The notes below the pieces were generated by a model. It did not search any database, was not told the DNA's origin, and was given only the letters and a program-made list of their open reading frames with translations. 64,000 nucleotides of DNA from Sequoia sempervirens (Eukaryota; Streptophyta; Pinopsida; Cupressales; Cupressaceae): assembly GCA_007258455.2 (NCBI GenBank), contig VDFB02270651.1:487851923-487915922 (forward strand), read 5' to 3'. Positions within the stretch are counted from its first letter, which is position 1, and the number at the start of each line of letters is the position of its first letter. Positions 24,345 through 35,472 of this stretch are shown piece after piece. A program made the translations under genes and the position numbers.

Positions 24345-26039
24345 AAGCTTTGTCCAAAATTTTACTAACTTTTGATCAAAAGAAATGAAATAGTGCAATT
24401 TTTGATGGATATGAAAGTCAAGATAGAATGAAAATTCTATGACTTGAAAGATTTCTAGTCTTTAGCTCGTGTTTTCCCTAATTGAAAGGATGAAAATCCT
24501 GTTGGCGGGAATTTAAGCAAAAGATCAAGAAAGAGAATGATTTTTCACTTTGTAGAATTTTGATCGTAGCTTTGTAAAAAAAAATGGATTTGTGATAGAT
24601 GCCTAATGTGATTGAGTTCTCTATTGCAAAAATTGATTTGGAAAAGTAGAATATACAATTGCAGGTTGGGTTATATAAGAAGAATGAATATGCTGACTAT
24701 GGTTATGCCTTTGAGAAAGGGCTCTTCTTTGAAAGAAAGTTTGTGAGTATAATGGCTCTACAACATAATCGTCAGTGAAACCCCTAAAAAAATTGTGATA
24801 TCGATGGATAAATTTTCTATGTTCAAGTAAAACTTTTCGACTTTGGTACAAGAATCATCTTTTCTTCAATAGTTTCTTGTAGCTAAGTGGTTGCTTTGGA
24901 TTTTTTATTTGTTTGAGAATAGACTTCTTAACAAAGGTTGTAGATTTCCAATCCCTTAACATGTGAGTAATCAATGTAATTGTGAGTTTTGGATGATCTT
25001 TACTAAATTAATGTTTTGAAAACACATCAAACAAATTGTAGAATAGTTGTTTTTAAGTCGTATACTAAACATCAAGTGTATGATCAAAATGTTTTTCAAA
25101 AATTGTTTTCACAGGATTTACACATGACAAATAGTTCAACCAGACTCACTCTTAGTACTCAAGTAGGTCACCATAAAAATCAACAGCCCACATCTTAGAA
25201 TTGCGTCGACTCACATAGCCGTGTCACCCCCAAAGGGGCACCCCTATTTTTGTCTTTTCCAGGCGCGTACTCAGAGTGACGGAAGTGGATACCAGATCCC
25301 CTGAGCAAATGGTCCTTGGCAGTTATATGGTGAGTATCTTGGGGGTAGATTCTTCCCTCCCCTGCACTGTGATTATTATGATGTTCAAAAATTGACTTCG
25401 GTTGGATACTACACTAAGTTCGTAGTAAGGATTTTCGTTCGGTGCGGCAATAATAAACTCCCTCAGGAGACCTCCCAACCTTTAGAACAAAGGCTTTGGG
25501 GATGGTTATCTTGCACACTACCGGAAAAAGAGGGCTTCCCAAGATTCGCTTTAAATTTTATAGTGGGGCAGAATAGCCTGGCTTTGGCTAGAACCCACTT
25601 GAGTCATTCCTCTTGGGTGAGTACTTTTTCCCACAAGAGCAGGCTCTCTAAAAGGTTTTAAGAAAGCTTAAAATTTCATGAAATAAAATAGATGAGTTTG
25701 GCTATTTGATCACCTAGTTAAGGGGAGAGCATAGGCCTATCACTGTTTAATCAAAGCAAGCAAGAGTTCAATTTTAAGCCCAAATAAACAATTTTCTATG
25801 CTAAGTGAAGATATTGCTTCACAAAAACATGAAGTTCTTTTTAGTCCAAAATGGAAAATGAAGTGACTATCCTAGATTGATTCATTTTAAAATCCATGTC
25901 TATCCTAGGATTGATTCATTTTTTAATTAAGCTCATACTGGCCGCGGTCACGTCGGATCTAGTCAAATCTCTACTTAAATTACAGATTATAGTTTGCAGA
26001 CTTACAGATTCTATAAAAAAATTGCGCTAAAACATATAT
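24345..26039 (-). other. 5' untranslated leader of element B
   Basis: No protein recognised. The most structured part is a GC-richer block at 25207-25660. On the minus strand it contains GGGAAAAAGTACTCACCC, followed by GACTCA and AATCTTGGGAAGCCC. Related motifs in the same order occur in the leader of element D (38545-38660). The plus-strand frame at 25392-25661 is opposite this block and is not supported as a gene. Confidence 0.6.
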
Positions 26040-26735
26040 AAAGGGCGCTATGAAATGATGAAAGGGCACTATGAATTGATGAATAGGCACTATGAAATTC
26101 TTAACAGGTGCTATGAAATATGTAATCGATGCTATGAAATATGTAATGAGCGCTATATAATTCTTAATGGGCGCTATGGAATTCTTAATAGGCACTATGG
26201 AATATGTAACTGTCGTTGAGAAATATGTAATGGGCGTTGTGAAATATGTAATGAGCGCTGTGAAATATGTAATGGGTGCTATGAAATATGGAATGGGCGC
26301 TATGAAATATGGAATGGGTGTTGTGAAATATGGAATGAGCGCTATGAAATATGTAATGAGCACTATGTAATTCTTAATGGGCACTATGGAATTCTTAATA
26401 GGCGCTATGGAATATGTAACTGGGGCTGTGAAATATGTAACCGACCCTGTGAAATATGTAATGGGTGCTATGAAATATGGAATGGGTGTTGTGAAATATG
26501 GAATGGGTGCTATGAAATATGGAACGGGCGTTGTGAAATATGTAACAAGCGCTATGTAATTCTTAATGGGCGCTATGGAATTATTAATAGGTGCTATGGA
26601 ATATGTAACTGGCACTGTGAAATATGTAATGGGCACTGTGAAATATGTAATGGGCGTTATGAAATATGGAATGGGAGCTGTGAAATATGGAATGGGCGCT
26701 ATGAAATATGGAATGGGTGCTAAAACATAATTAAA
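26040..26735 (+). repeat. 21-bp minisatellite, about 33 units, leader of B
   Basis: Unit GAAATATGTAATGGGCGCTA plus T, with variants GGAATGGGTGTTGT and others. A higher-order pattern is visible: the composite TTCTTAATGGGCGCTATGGA followed by ATTCTTAATAGG recurs near 26160, 26371 and 26560, i.e. about ten and nine units apart. Because 21 is divisible by three, both strands stay open for long stretches (218 codons on minus, TYFIAPI-like heptads). I read this as a side effect of the repeat, not as a gene. Confidence 0.92.
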
Positions 26736-26847
26736 AAGTGCTAAACTTTGTGTGATATGTGCTAAAACATGTTTGATGTGCTAATTCACTCTTCTAGCTA
26801 TAACCTGTCAGAAAATTCTACACAAAGATGTTAAAATTGGGGCATAA

Positions 26848-26865
26848 GCCCCACGGTGGGCACCA
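26848..26865 (-). promoter_or_regulatory. Primer-binding site of element B
   Basis: On the minus strand, five bases after the LTR end, TGGTGCCCACCGTGGGGC begins with the TGG complementary to a tRNA CCA end. I cannot name the tRNA from sequence alone. The position and length are right. Confidence 0.75.
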
Positions 26866-26869
26866 AAAA

Positions 26870-28012
26870 TATGTGTGGGAAATGTTAGTATCAAAACAAA
26901 ATAATAAAAACAACACACCAATGAAACATTAAACTAAAGAAAGCTAAACAAAATGAAATCAAAGAGATTTAAACAAAGCTTCTTCAGAACCGTTCCATTG
27001 TCCTCTATCTCTAGTGATTTGCTTGAAGCTGCTGCTCTCAGATTGTATAAGCAAAGCTTCTCAGAATGGCAACCTACAGAATGAGTATGCAAAGGGAGAA
27101 TACTTCTCTATTCCTATATGTTGATGGAGTGAATGCAGATATACACAGGGGCTATGGATTATGAACGCTATTGAAACTATGATATGAGATGGATAGGCCA
27201 TGATATGGAATGTTGATATGCTAAATTATGCTATGCTAAAATATAGAATGCTATGGATGTTGGAAAGCTAATTGGCTATAGTTTTCCCATATGAAAGCTT
27301 CTCTATTTTCAAAGACCCGGCAGTCCCTTTTATAGATTTTCACAGGAAAGAGCCTAGCTGGCAAAGATCAATGGCTGTGAGATTGTCTTGTAATTTTGAA
27401 TGGTGAGAGATGAAGAGGTTGAGAGGAAGATGGAAGATGTTGGGAGGTTGGAGAGAAGAATGGAGATTTGTCTTCAACCCACAGGAACAAGCTTGCTCAG
27501 AAACAGAGAAATTAATTTTCTGTTTTGAAGTTTGTTAACAATTGTTGAGGATAATCCAAATTAAATAAATAAATTTATTTAATTTTATGTGTGTTTGAGG
27601 ATTTAAAATATTTTTGAAATATTTGATGTGAAGACTATAGAAGATTCAATTAAATATTTAGAATATTTAATTGTAAATGAACTTTAGAAGAATTAATTAA
27701 ATATTTGTAAATATTTAATTGTGAATGGAATATTAGAAAAGAATATTTAATCTTTATTTGAATAAAATATTCAAGCCAAGATTATGTGATAATTAATATA
27801 AATAAATTGTAATGTTTATTTAATTAATTAAGAAATGGATAAGAAAGTGATTAAATAAACTTATTTATTTAATCGTAATAAAAGAATGAACATTATAAAT
27901 AAATTATTTAGATTTATTTATGCGTAGATTGAATTCAAAGATTTAATTAAATATTAAAAATATTTAATTAATTACTAGACTATTGTGATGTGACCATTTT
28001 TAGGTGTAGACA
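26870..28012 (-). repeat. 5' LTR of element B
   Basis: 1143 bp, paired with 11693-12855. On the minus strand it starts TGTCTACACCTAAAAATGG and ends CCCACACATA next to the PBS. It is followed on the plus strand by the TSD CATAC and the resumed integrase of A. Confidence 0.92.
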
Positions 28013-28017
28013 CATAC

Positions 28018-28716
28018 TATCCACAAACAGATGGAAAAACTAAAGTGGTGAATAGATAATTGGGAAACCTCTTAAGATGCCTTACCAAGGAGCATGGACA
28101 AGCTTGGGGTCTGATTTTACCTTAGGCATAATTTTCATATAATGACTCCATGAATAGGAGCATTGGAAGGAGTCCTTTTGAAGTAGTATATGGAATACAC
28201 CCTAGAGGGGTCTATGAACTAAGATATCTACAAGGAGTTGATAGAAGAAGTGCTCAAGGAGAGGATTTTGTTGTTGCAATTAGGGACATTCATCAACAAG
28301 TGAAGGAAACCCTTCAAAAGAATGTGGAGAAGTACAAAGAAAAGGAAAATTTGAAGAAGAGGGATGTCTAATTCAAGGTTGGAGACTTGGTGATGGCACA
28401 CTTGAAGAAGGAGAGACTTCCAAAAGGAAAGTATACCAAACTCATGATGGAGAAGATAGCACCTTAGAAGGTGGTCCACAAGTTTGGCCAAAATGCTTAT
28501 GAAATAGAGCTACCTCTTGGGGTGGAAGTCTCTCCTATCTTTAACATCTCTAATTTGTATCCTTTCAAATATTCTGTGAATGCAAATGATGAAGCAAGTA
28601 CAACAACAATGGAGGATGAAGATTGTGTGAAGGAACTACCACCAAGCCAACCTATGATTCTTGAATGTATCCTAGACACCAAGGAGATAAAGAGTACTAG
28701 AGGGAAGGTCTACAAG
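28018..28716 (+). pseudogene. Integrase of A, C-terminal part
   Basis: Resumes after B with the CCACAAACAGATGG region encoding PQTDGKT. Then FSYNDSMNRSIGRSPFEVVY, GIHPRG, a charged helix (VKETLQKNVEKYKEKENLKK), FKVGDLVMAHLKKERLPKGK and NAYEIELPLGVEVSPIFNIS. The last two are the SH3-like C-terminal domain common to gypsy integrases. ILDTKEIKSTRGKVYK at the end leads into the chromodomain. Stops occur near 28059, 28122, 28370 and 28467. Confidence 0.88.
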
Positions 28717-29580
28717 TGACGAGGGAGCAAACCCGAGACATAGAATAACACTCACAAAGAGAGAATAATTTTTTTTTCAAAAATATGGAACTATTACATG
28801 TAGAGGATCACAAATCCTCGAGCTCTATGATACATGCAAATTATAGACTTACATAAAATTACCCAAATTCCCTTTCATAGCATGCGAATTGTTTTCCCCA
28901 AAAATTTGCCCAAAAATTAGAAACTAGCCCATAAATAGCCCCTTTTTTCCATTTGGAGCCAAAAACAACATTTGAGTTATGAGTTTTGGCAGTTTGGCAC
29001 CAAAAATTACAATTTGAAATTCAAATTAAATTCACATTCAAAAATTAGCACATTTCTAAAATATGCACCAACTTCTGTTAGGCATAACTTTTAATCTAAT
29101 TGTCAAATCTTCAATGATAATACCTTTTCAGAAAGCTCTCGAAAAGGAGATGTTCCACAAATCAGGCTTATGGCTACTACTTTGGAAATTTCACAAATTT
29201 TCAGGCCCATCCGGAACCGTTTAGTGCCTCAAAATGGACTTGAAAGGTTTTTCAGGGCAAAAAGCAGAAACTGGAACTTGAATAACTTTCAAACCATGAG
29301 TGATCTTGACCTGATTCTTTCGCCAAAGTGCTTATTTTTCTGTCCTGAACCTTCCCATAAATTTCTATCTTCCCACACCTTCAAATTCACACCTGCTAAA
29401 AATAGCAGTTGAGCAGAAAAAGTAGAAAAGTAGTTTTGAAAGTTGGAAACTCTTATTCGACGAAAAGGGTATCCAAAAATGCAAAAACATCTACAAATAG
29501 AAAACAATAGGAACATAAATGGAAAACATATTTTTGGGTGATGCAAGATTTCCCTCACACCATTGGATGCTCCTACATCA
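28717..29580. mobile_element. Solo LTR C, 864 bp
   Basis: Begins TGACGAGGGAGCA and ends TGCTCCTACATCA, short imperfect inverted ends with TG...CA. It is flanked by the 5-bp TSD ACAAG (28712-28716 and 29581-29585). Removing it joins the VYK end of the linker to EYLVKWQG of the chromodomain, as expected for chromovirus A. No internal coding sequence, so it is best read as a solo LTR left by LTR-LTR recombination. The parent family is not identified. Confidence 0.82.
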
Positions 29581-29585
29581 ACAAG

Positions 29586-29657
29586 GAATACCTAGTCAAG
29601 TGGCAAGGCCTACCTAAAGAGGATGCCACCTGGATGTCTAAAAATGACATCAAATAG
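29586..29657 (+). pseudogene. Chromodomain of A, core
   Basis: EYLVKWQGLPKEDATWMSKN directly follows solo LTR C and has the hallmark W and [KR]W-x-G of chromovirus chromodomains, which bind modified histone tails and steer integration to heterochromatin (known). NDIK ends at insertion E. The tail resumes at 35429 with HGTTVEDLISK. Confidence 0.88.
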
Positions 29658-30211
29658 TGTTAGCTCTCAAAAACATAGGTAAGAATACCTCAAAAGGTTT
29701 CCAATCTCTTGGTACGTTATAGGGTAACAAACAAGTTCAAAATTGTTTAGACCTTCTTCTCTTCAGGTGCTGCTAGACCTAGGTGGGTATACCTATATGG
29801 ATGAGGTAGACTTGATTTATGCTTATTTCTTTTAAAGTATTTTACCCACAATGGTAAATGGGAGTGGATAAATAAAATTTTATTTGGTATAGATTGTATT
29901 GCAATATCAAAGCTAAAACCTAATATATTTAGTTTAACATATATAAATAATGAGTGAAACTAAAATAATGAGAATGTGGAGACTAAAGCCTTATTGGGTA
30001 TGCAGAGTCAAAAAGAAATCTAAAATGAGTAACTTCTTTCTAGAAAGTACTCTAATTGTTGGGAATATATTTGAGTTTATAACTTGTATAAACATGCAAG
30101 AATATGATTACCAAGTTCTTCTTAATGATCCAAATGAGATTCCCTAATTACTATGATCAACTAAAAGGATTTAATCTTTTCTTGAAAGAACCAATTAATC
30201 AACCATATAGA

Positions 30212-30915
30212 TGTTAGAAACCAGGAATCAATTGCTAGACTAAAATACTTCCACAAGAGAGAGATAATGGTGAGAATGCTTGCTATATCAATATGCAAGA
30301 TTGATTCATGATTGAATTGATTGATAATGTACAAGATGAGGCTTGCTTATAAATGCAAGCAAGCACAACCCTAAACCTAACTTGAGCTACAAGTTAGCTC
30401 AATTAGATAAGGATAATAAAATGCAAAATAGGACTTAAATAAAAGCCTAAGTAAACTTATGAAGATGTAATTAAATAGTTAACTACACCAACACCCCCCC
30501 ATAAGTGCAACTTAGGGAGAAGATTATAATGCAAACTACTATGGGTCCTGGAAACTAGGCCATGTTAGGTACCCATTTACAAATGAAAATGAAATGAAAT
30601 ATCTCATAAAGAGGAGAAAAGGGGAAAACCCAGTGGGAAGAAAACCCCTCTCCAAAAGACCCCCCCATAAGAGGGAAGAGATGAGATAATGGTGAGAATG
30701 CTTGCTATATCAATATGCAAGATTGATTCATGATTGAATTGATTGATAATGTACAAGATGAGGCTTGCTTATAAATTCAACCAAGCACAACCCTAAACAT
30801 AACTTGAGCTACAAGTTAGCTCAATTAGATAAGGATAATAAAATGCAAACTAGGACTTAAATAAAAGCCTAAGTAAACTTATGAAGATGTAATTAAATAG
30901 TTAATTACACCAACA
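30212..30915 (-). mobile_element. TRIM-like / internally deleted Copia-type element
   Basis: A 704-bp element with TSD ATAGA (30207-30211 and 30916-30920). Left LTR 30212-30493 (TGTTAGAAACC to ACACCAACA). Right LTR copy from about 30680 to 30915 is nearly identical but lacks its first 50 bp or so. Between them are about 190 bp. On the minus strand GGGGGGG directly precedes the LTR start TGTTGGTGTAG, a polypurine tract, which sets the orientation. No coding capacity. The PBS side is deleted. Confidence 0.78.
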
Positions 30916-31299
30916 ATAGATACAACAATTGTGCACTGTTAAACTTAATATAAGCTAGTTATATCAATTTAAATAACCAAAAAAAAATAACCTTGGAGAC
31001 AACTTCAATAGTACTTTCAATCAACACAACAAACAACTGATACCAGAAATATGCCACCACATCAAATGATTTTCATTGATATCTCCATAGTTTTAAACAT
31101 GCATCATAGTCTCATATTTGTAAAATATTGTAATCGACTATATCTTTCTTCTATTCACTATATTTTGTTTCACTACCAAAATGGATATTTATACATCAAT
31201 AACTTGAAAGGACACATCCTTTTAGAAATGTCATATGTTAAAACAACAATAGATTAAAAGGTAATGAAGCTTTGTTAAGCCATAAATGAATCTTTGATA

Positions 31300-33960
31300 A
31301 GTGGTCCAAGTAATCCCAACACTCATGCATATCTACATCTCCCAATACATTCTGGATCGTGATCTCCATTCTTACCATCTTTTCATTTTATTTGCACGCC
31401 TCATCCAGTGTTGTATCTTTTGCGGTAGCCATCTTCAAAATTTCTTGTAGTATTGATTCACTTTCACTTTTCCACTTAGTCATTTCTTTTAGTCCTCCTT
31501 TATCATCAAAGAATGCAGTCAATCCTTTTCTGGTGGTATTTATTAATCCCTACGCATCCCCATGAAATTCTTCAAAGAAGTCTCGGTGTTTATTCACAAA
31601 ATGATTTGCAGCCTCAATTGCTACATTATTAGAAACATCCCTCTAGTTTATTTCTTGAAACTTCTCAAAAATCCTACCATCCATTCTTTCGTGTTATTGC
31701 AATATAGCGAAGTTATGTGAGTGTGTTCCCCAGAGCTTATTTAACCAAGTTGTTAGATCGACTTGTCTTTTCTTAATCATTGCTACAAGTGTATCATATT
31801 TCCCTTGAGATTAAGCACTTGATTCTTCCCAATGATTTTTTCTTGTGAACTTTCACTATGAGTGAGTAGCTTGGTTTATTTCATTGTGACCCCTAACAAA
31901 TCTTTTAGGCAGTCATTTTCTCTCAACATCCTCTCATTAGTCATTTTGTGCATTTCCCTCTCCTTGATTAACATCTAAATTTGAGCTTTATTTATTTTTG
32001 CTACATTGATACCAATCTCTACAGTTGCCATAGGATCGACCTCTCCAACCTTTAAATTCATAACATGCTTGAATGCTTTCTCAATATCAATGACAACTGA
32101 TTTCTTGTGAGGTGGATATAAGGCCCAAATCATTAATGACCCTTCATCTGGATTGTATTTCAACCTTGCATATACTTATGTCACCTTTTTTGGGTTGAGC
32201 TTGTGTGTAGCATTACTATCTTTCAAAAAAATATCAAAAACTAATGCAAAATTAAGATCCAACCCTAGAAAAATCATAACACCAACACTTTCCAATATTT
32301 TCCTTCCCTTTTCAGTGGTCATACCTTCCATCTCTCTATCCATCCACATCTTTAGGTCATTTTTTAATTGTTCTTCATTACCTAGTGTGATATTGTCAAC
32401 CTTTTCTCTTATCTCTTTTCCCTTTTTTTTGTATAGGAATTCCTTAAACTCTAGAGAGTTTACAAATTCATCATCTACTAAAAGTGATTTGTACTCTACA
32501 TGCCTTACATCCGCATCTACATTATCTTTAGCATTCAATTCCCTGGCAAGGAAAGTGTAATGCTAAGCTCTCAATCTTGACATCTTATTTGGTTGGCCCT
32601 GTGGCATATTATCCTCAAATGTCTCCTCCACAGAAGATAACAACTATGTATCTTGCAACCCTTGATTATATTTTTCAACCACTATTTCTACTTCTTAAAC
32701 TTCCAAGTTCCAGATCATATCATCAAATTGATAGGGCACATGTTGATACCCTCCAAATTTTATCTTTAGTTTAGTAGAATTGATGTACCCTTCTGGATCA
32801 AAATTCTTTCTAGGTGGTCCTCTTTTCATATTGTATTGTAATAACTTATCAAGGATCAAACTATACCCTTCCTTGGATAATATAGTAAAATCATCAAAGC
32901 ACAATGTACTAGGAATAAAAGCCTGTTTTCCAAAGGAGCTCAAATTAATAACACTAGAAAATTCCATTTTCCTAATGATTTCCAAGTATGCAATCTTTTC
33001 TGGGACTTTAGGAAAAATGAATGGGGCATCTTCAAATCCATAAACCCTAATCATGGTCGCATCCTCCAAGTAATACCAATCCCCCCAGTTGTGACTAATT
33101 GGCCCATTGAAGCCCTTAGGTCTGAGAAACCTCTTTATCTCTTTAGATAAAGAATAGTCACATGGATGATTATACAATTTGTACAATTTCTTCACAAAAT
33201 ATTCCTCAGAGTGTACAAAACTAGACTTAGCAAACCTACTGTCCCAAACAACCATCCATAATTGCACAGGTGATGTCATGCCTTCCTTGTCAAATTGGAA
33301 AATTCTCATCTCATGAGGCCACAGCCCTAAGTCCTATCCAAAATACAACACTATGTGCATCAACAATGAATAATGCCTAAGATGTAAGATAGAGGCTCCA
33401 CCCTTTAGTACCATCTACCCAGAATCAAGGCCCTTAAAAATGTACGAGGCATAATCAAATGGTCTAGAATTGTGATACTGAATATCTACTGAAATTATCA
33501 TAGACACGATCGACATATATTTAGGGACTTCCATTCCCAATACTTGGCCTACTGAGAAATGTGTATACTTCATATAGGGTTCAAAAAGATCAACATGGAA
33601 GGGGGGTCCATTGCTATCCTCTAGACAAACTGGTTTGCCACCTTGTCTAATTCTGTGCAGTGGAAACCTCCAACCTTTATAAATTGTGTCCATCCTCCCA
33701 AATTCCCTTTCTAATTCTTGACATATGATTTTCTCATTACAAACCCCTTCCAAATTGAAAAAATAACCTACTGCATGTCCTGATATGTGTATTAGTGGTT
33801 TCTCGGATGGGTCACATATAGCTTTGAGTTTCAAATTATAATGGATGGCCAACAATATTACCAATTCTACATTGATAAATAAATTAGGGAAAACTAGCTT
33901 TCCTAGATTAAGCTTCCATGGATTACATACTGGTTCAAAACGATTTCTCCAATACTAATG
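31300..33960 (-). pseudogene. Gene X, long unknown protein inside insertion E
   Basis: Minus-strand similarity in largely continuous frames totals roughly 850 codons: 33864-33415, 33309-32695, 32538-32176 and 32163-31975, with only a few stops between. Segments include HISGHAVGYFFNLEGVC, WRFPLHRIRQGGKPVCLED, GDWYYLEDATMIRVYGFED, FVNSLEFKEFLYKKK and, at the C-terminal side, a charged coiled-coil-like stretch (KEREMHKMTNERMLREND). No enzyme motif, transmembrane segment or signal peptide is apparent. A second, more decayed copy lies at 5050-6310. Multi-copy status and location inside a bounded insertion suggest a transposon-carried gene. I do not recognise the family; an antisense-ORF protein of a retrotransposon is one possibility. 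Confidence 0.6.
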
Positions 33961-35423
33961 AAAGCTAAACAACTCATAACCTCTTATTGAAGTCCAAATA
34001 TCTCCTATGATTTTACATTTTTCATCCAATTTATCTACTTCTGCCCTAAGTTGTGTAGATCATCTGGCTTTAGGTGCATAGCCAGGTAATTAGTCAATGA
34101 GATTTTGATTTAGCTTTTGTTCAGTGCCTCAGGCTCAACTTTAATTTTCTATTTTTTCCCTTTAGGCTAACTGCTTTCACCATATTTTCTACCTTTTGAT
34201 TTTCTTGAGCTAGAGGATTCCATTCTTCTAATGTTACAGAAGTAAAAAATTATAGGAACTAAGGTGCAAAGAACTTACTCTATTTTGCTCGAGACCCTTG
34301 GGCTAAAAGAATGCCCCAGTTCTTTGTTCATCCTTCTGCTCCCTCTTCTATCAATTCCACACTAATGTTTCCAATTGAATTTTTCCTTAATTCATGTAGT
34401 TATTTGTGCTCTGTGGTGCCATTAATGTTTTAGCTGAAACATGAGTGTAGCAGGTATTTTTTTGAAACTCTCACTATCACATCATGTAATATTGTTGGCG
34501 AGACATTTTAAAATCTTGGGAGACCCCTCTATTATGGCTTTTACCAACATTCATTAAAACATCTGCTATGACATCTTGTATTTTCCCCGACACTTTGAGT
34601 CTCCCTAAGAGTTATCCCTTCAATCTCAAGTATATCGCTATAACTCCCATCGATGCAAACATGTCGTTGTGACTTTGTAAGTTGGGAAAATGTTCCTTTG
34701 CTTATTTCATATCTCGCCGAGATATATCATTTGGCCTATTTTCTGATCGTCGAGACATAATTATTTTCTTGCCGATGGAAGAACACTCGACATGACTTAT
34801 ATCTCTCTCCAATGAAACTAGTCTAACTGATAATCAATACATATCGCCAAGTCCTTTACTAATACAATCTTGTCGATGTGACATATGGGTCGCTAGGACT
34901 CCCTGACTTCATCCCAATAACATCGATAGAATCCCCTTTTGCTTTTTCAGAAAGACCAGATGAATGCTATAGGACTTCATTCTGATGGCTCTAGTCTGGC
35001 TGATATATCTCTTTGTGCATTGGTCAGTAAGACACATATAAGTTTGATATGACTCATTCCGATGATTTTTGTTTTGCCAATAGGATCCTTCTGTCGCTAA
35101 GACTACGAACTGCATCATGTTGATATGAATTCTCTGATAAACTGATATCGGTAAGACATTCACCACCTCTTGTTGATGCACTGAGAAATGTGTGTTAGTA
35201 TTAAATAACTTATTGGTCAGGAAGACTTATATCATCTCATGTCGAAATGACTTTATATATTCAAATGCTTGGGTTCAAGTGAATTTTATTGGACCAAATG
35301 GTAAATACTAATTAGAACATGGACGACAAAGCAAACATCAATTTTATTCATGATATGGGCTTCTTTGGGAAACTTTTATGAGTATGGACAACCATAAAAT
35401 TTTAAAATTTCATAGTTCCAACA
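33961..35423. other. Right part of insertion E, no gene recognised
   Basis: 34100-34480 may hold the N-terminal, highly diverged start of gene X. 34490-35230 shows loosely repeated words such as TCGACATGACTTATATC, GTCGAGACATAA, GTCGCTAGGACT and CGATGTGACATA at irregular spacing. They look like decayed subterminal or LTR repeats. Nothing codes here. Confidence 0.45.
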
Positions 35424-35428
35424 AATAG

Positions 35429-35472
35429 CATGGGACTACAGTAGAAGACTTGATCTCAAAGAGGAATTGAGA
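35429..35472 (+). pseudogene. Chromodomain tail and polypurine tract of A
   Basis: CATGGGACTACAGTAGAAGA resumes the protein after E (HGTTVEDLISK), then AAAGAGGAATTGAGA, purine-rich, sits immediately before the LTR start TGTTTATG at 35473. This is the expected PPT position. Confidence 0.72.

Larger units (their letters stand above)
11693..28012 (-). mobile_element. Element B: 16.3-kb Tat/Ogre-type Ty3/gypsy retrotransposon
   Basis: Two LTRs (11693-12855 and 26870-28012) in the same orientation, flanked by the 5-bp TSD CATAC (11688-11692 and 28013-28017). Protein order on the minus strand is gag, protease, G-patch, RT, RNase H, archaeal-type RNase H, integrase. The second RNase H and the C-x4-C gag knuckle point to the Tat lineage (established marker). 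Extra features are a leader of about 2.5 kb with a 21-bp minisatellite, and an antisense plant mobile domain gene between pol and the 3' LTR. Every coding region is broken. By eye the LTRs differ by a few per cent in the sections I compared. Confidence 0.9.
29658..35423. mobile_element. Insertion E, 5.8 kb, unclassified LTR-like element
   Basis: Starts TGTTAGCTCTC, ends GTTCCAACA, and is flanked by AATAG on both sides (29653-29657 and 35424-35428; the shared word extends to CAAATAG). Removing it restores the chromodomain tail of A. TG...CA ends with a 5-bp TSD suggest an LTR retrotransposon, but I cannot find matching LTRs at the two ends, nor gag or pol. It contains a TRIM-like element and the long minus-strand gene X. 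It could be a non-autonomous element with badly diverged LTRs, or a transposon that captured gene X. Confidence 0.6.

Noticed and set aside
25392..25661. 89-codon plus-strand frame in a GC-richer block
   Set aside because: It lies antisense to the conserved leader block of B, which explains its composition; no protein motif.
25980..26636. 218-codon minus-strand frame with TYFIAPI-like repeats
   Set aside because: It is the 21-bp minisatellite read in frame; openness follows from the unit length, and the plus strand is open too. No independent sign of coding.
28228..28491. Leu-rich minus-strand frame
   Set aside because: Antisense shadow of the C-terminal integrase of A.
30494..30680. Intact Copia element between the repeat copies
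   Set aside because: Only about 190 bp lie between the LTR copies, and no PBS or coding sequence is present.
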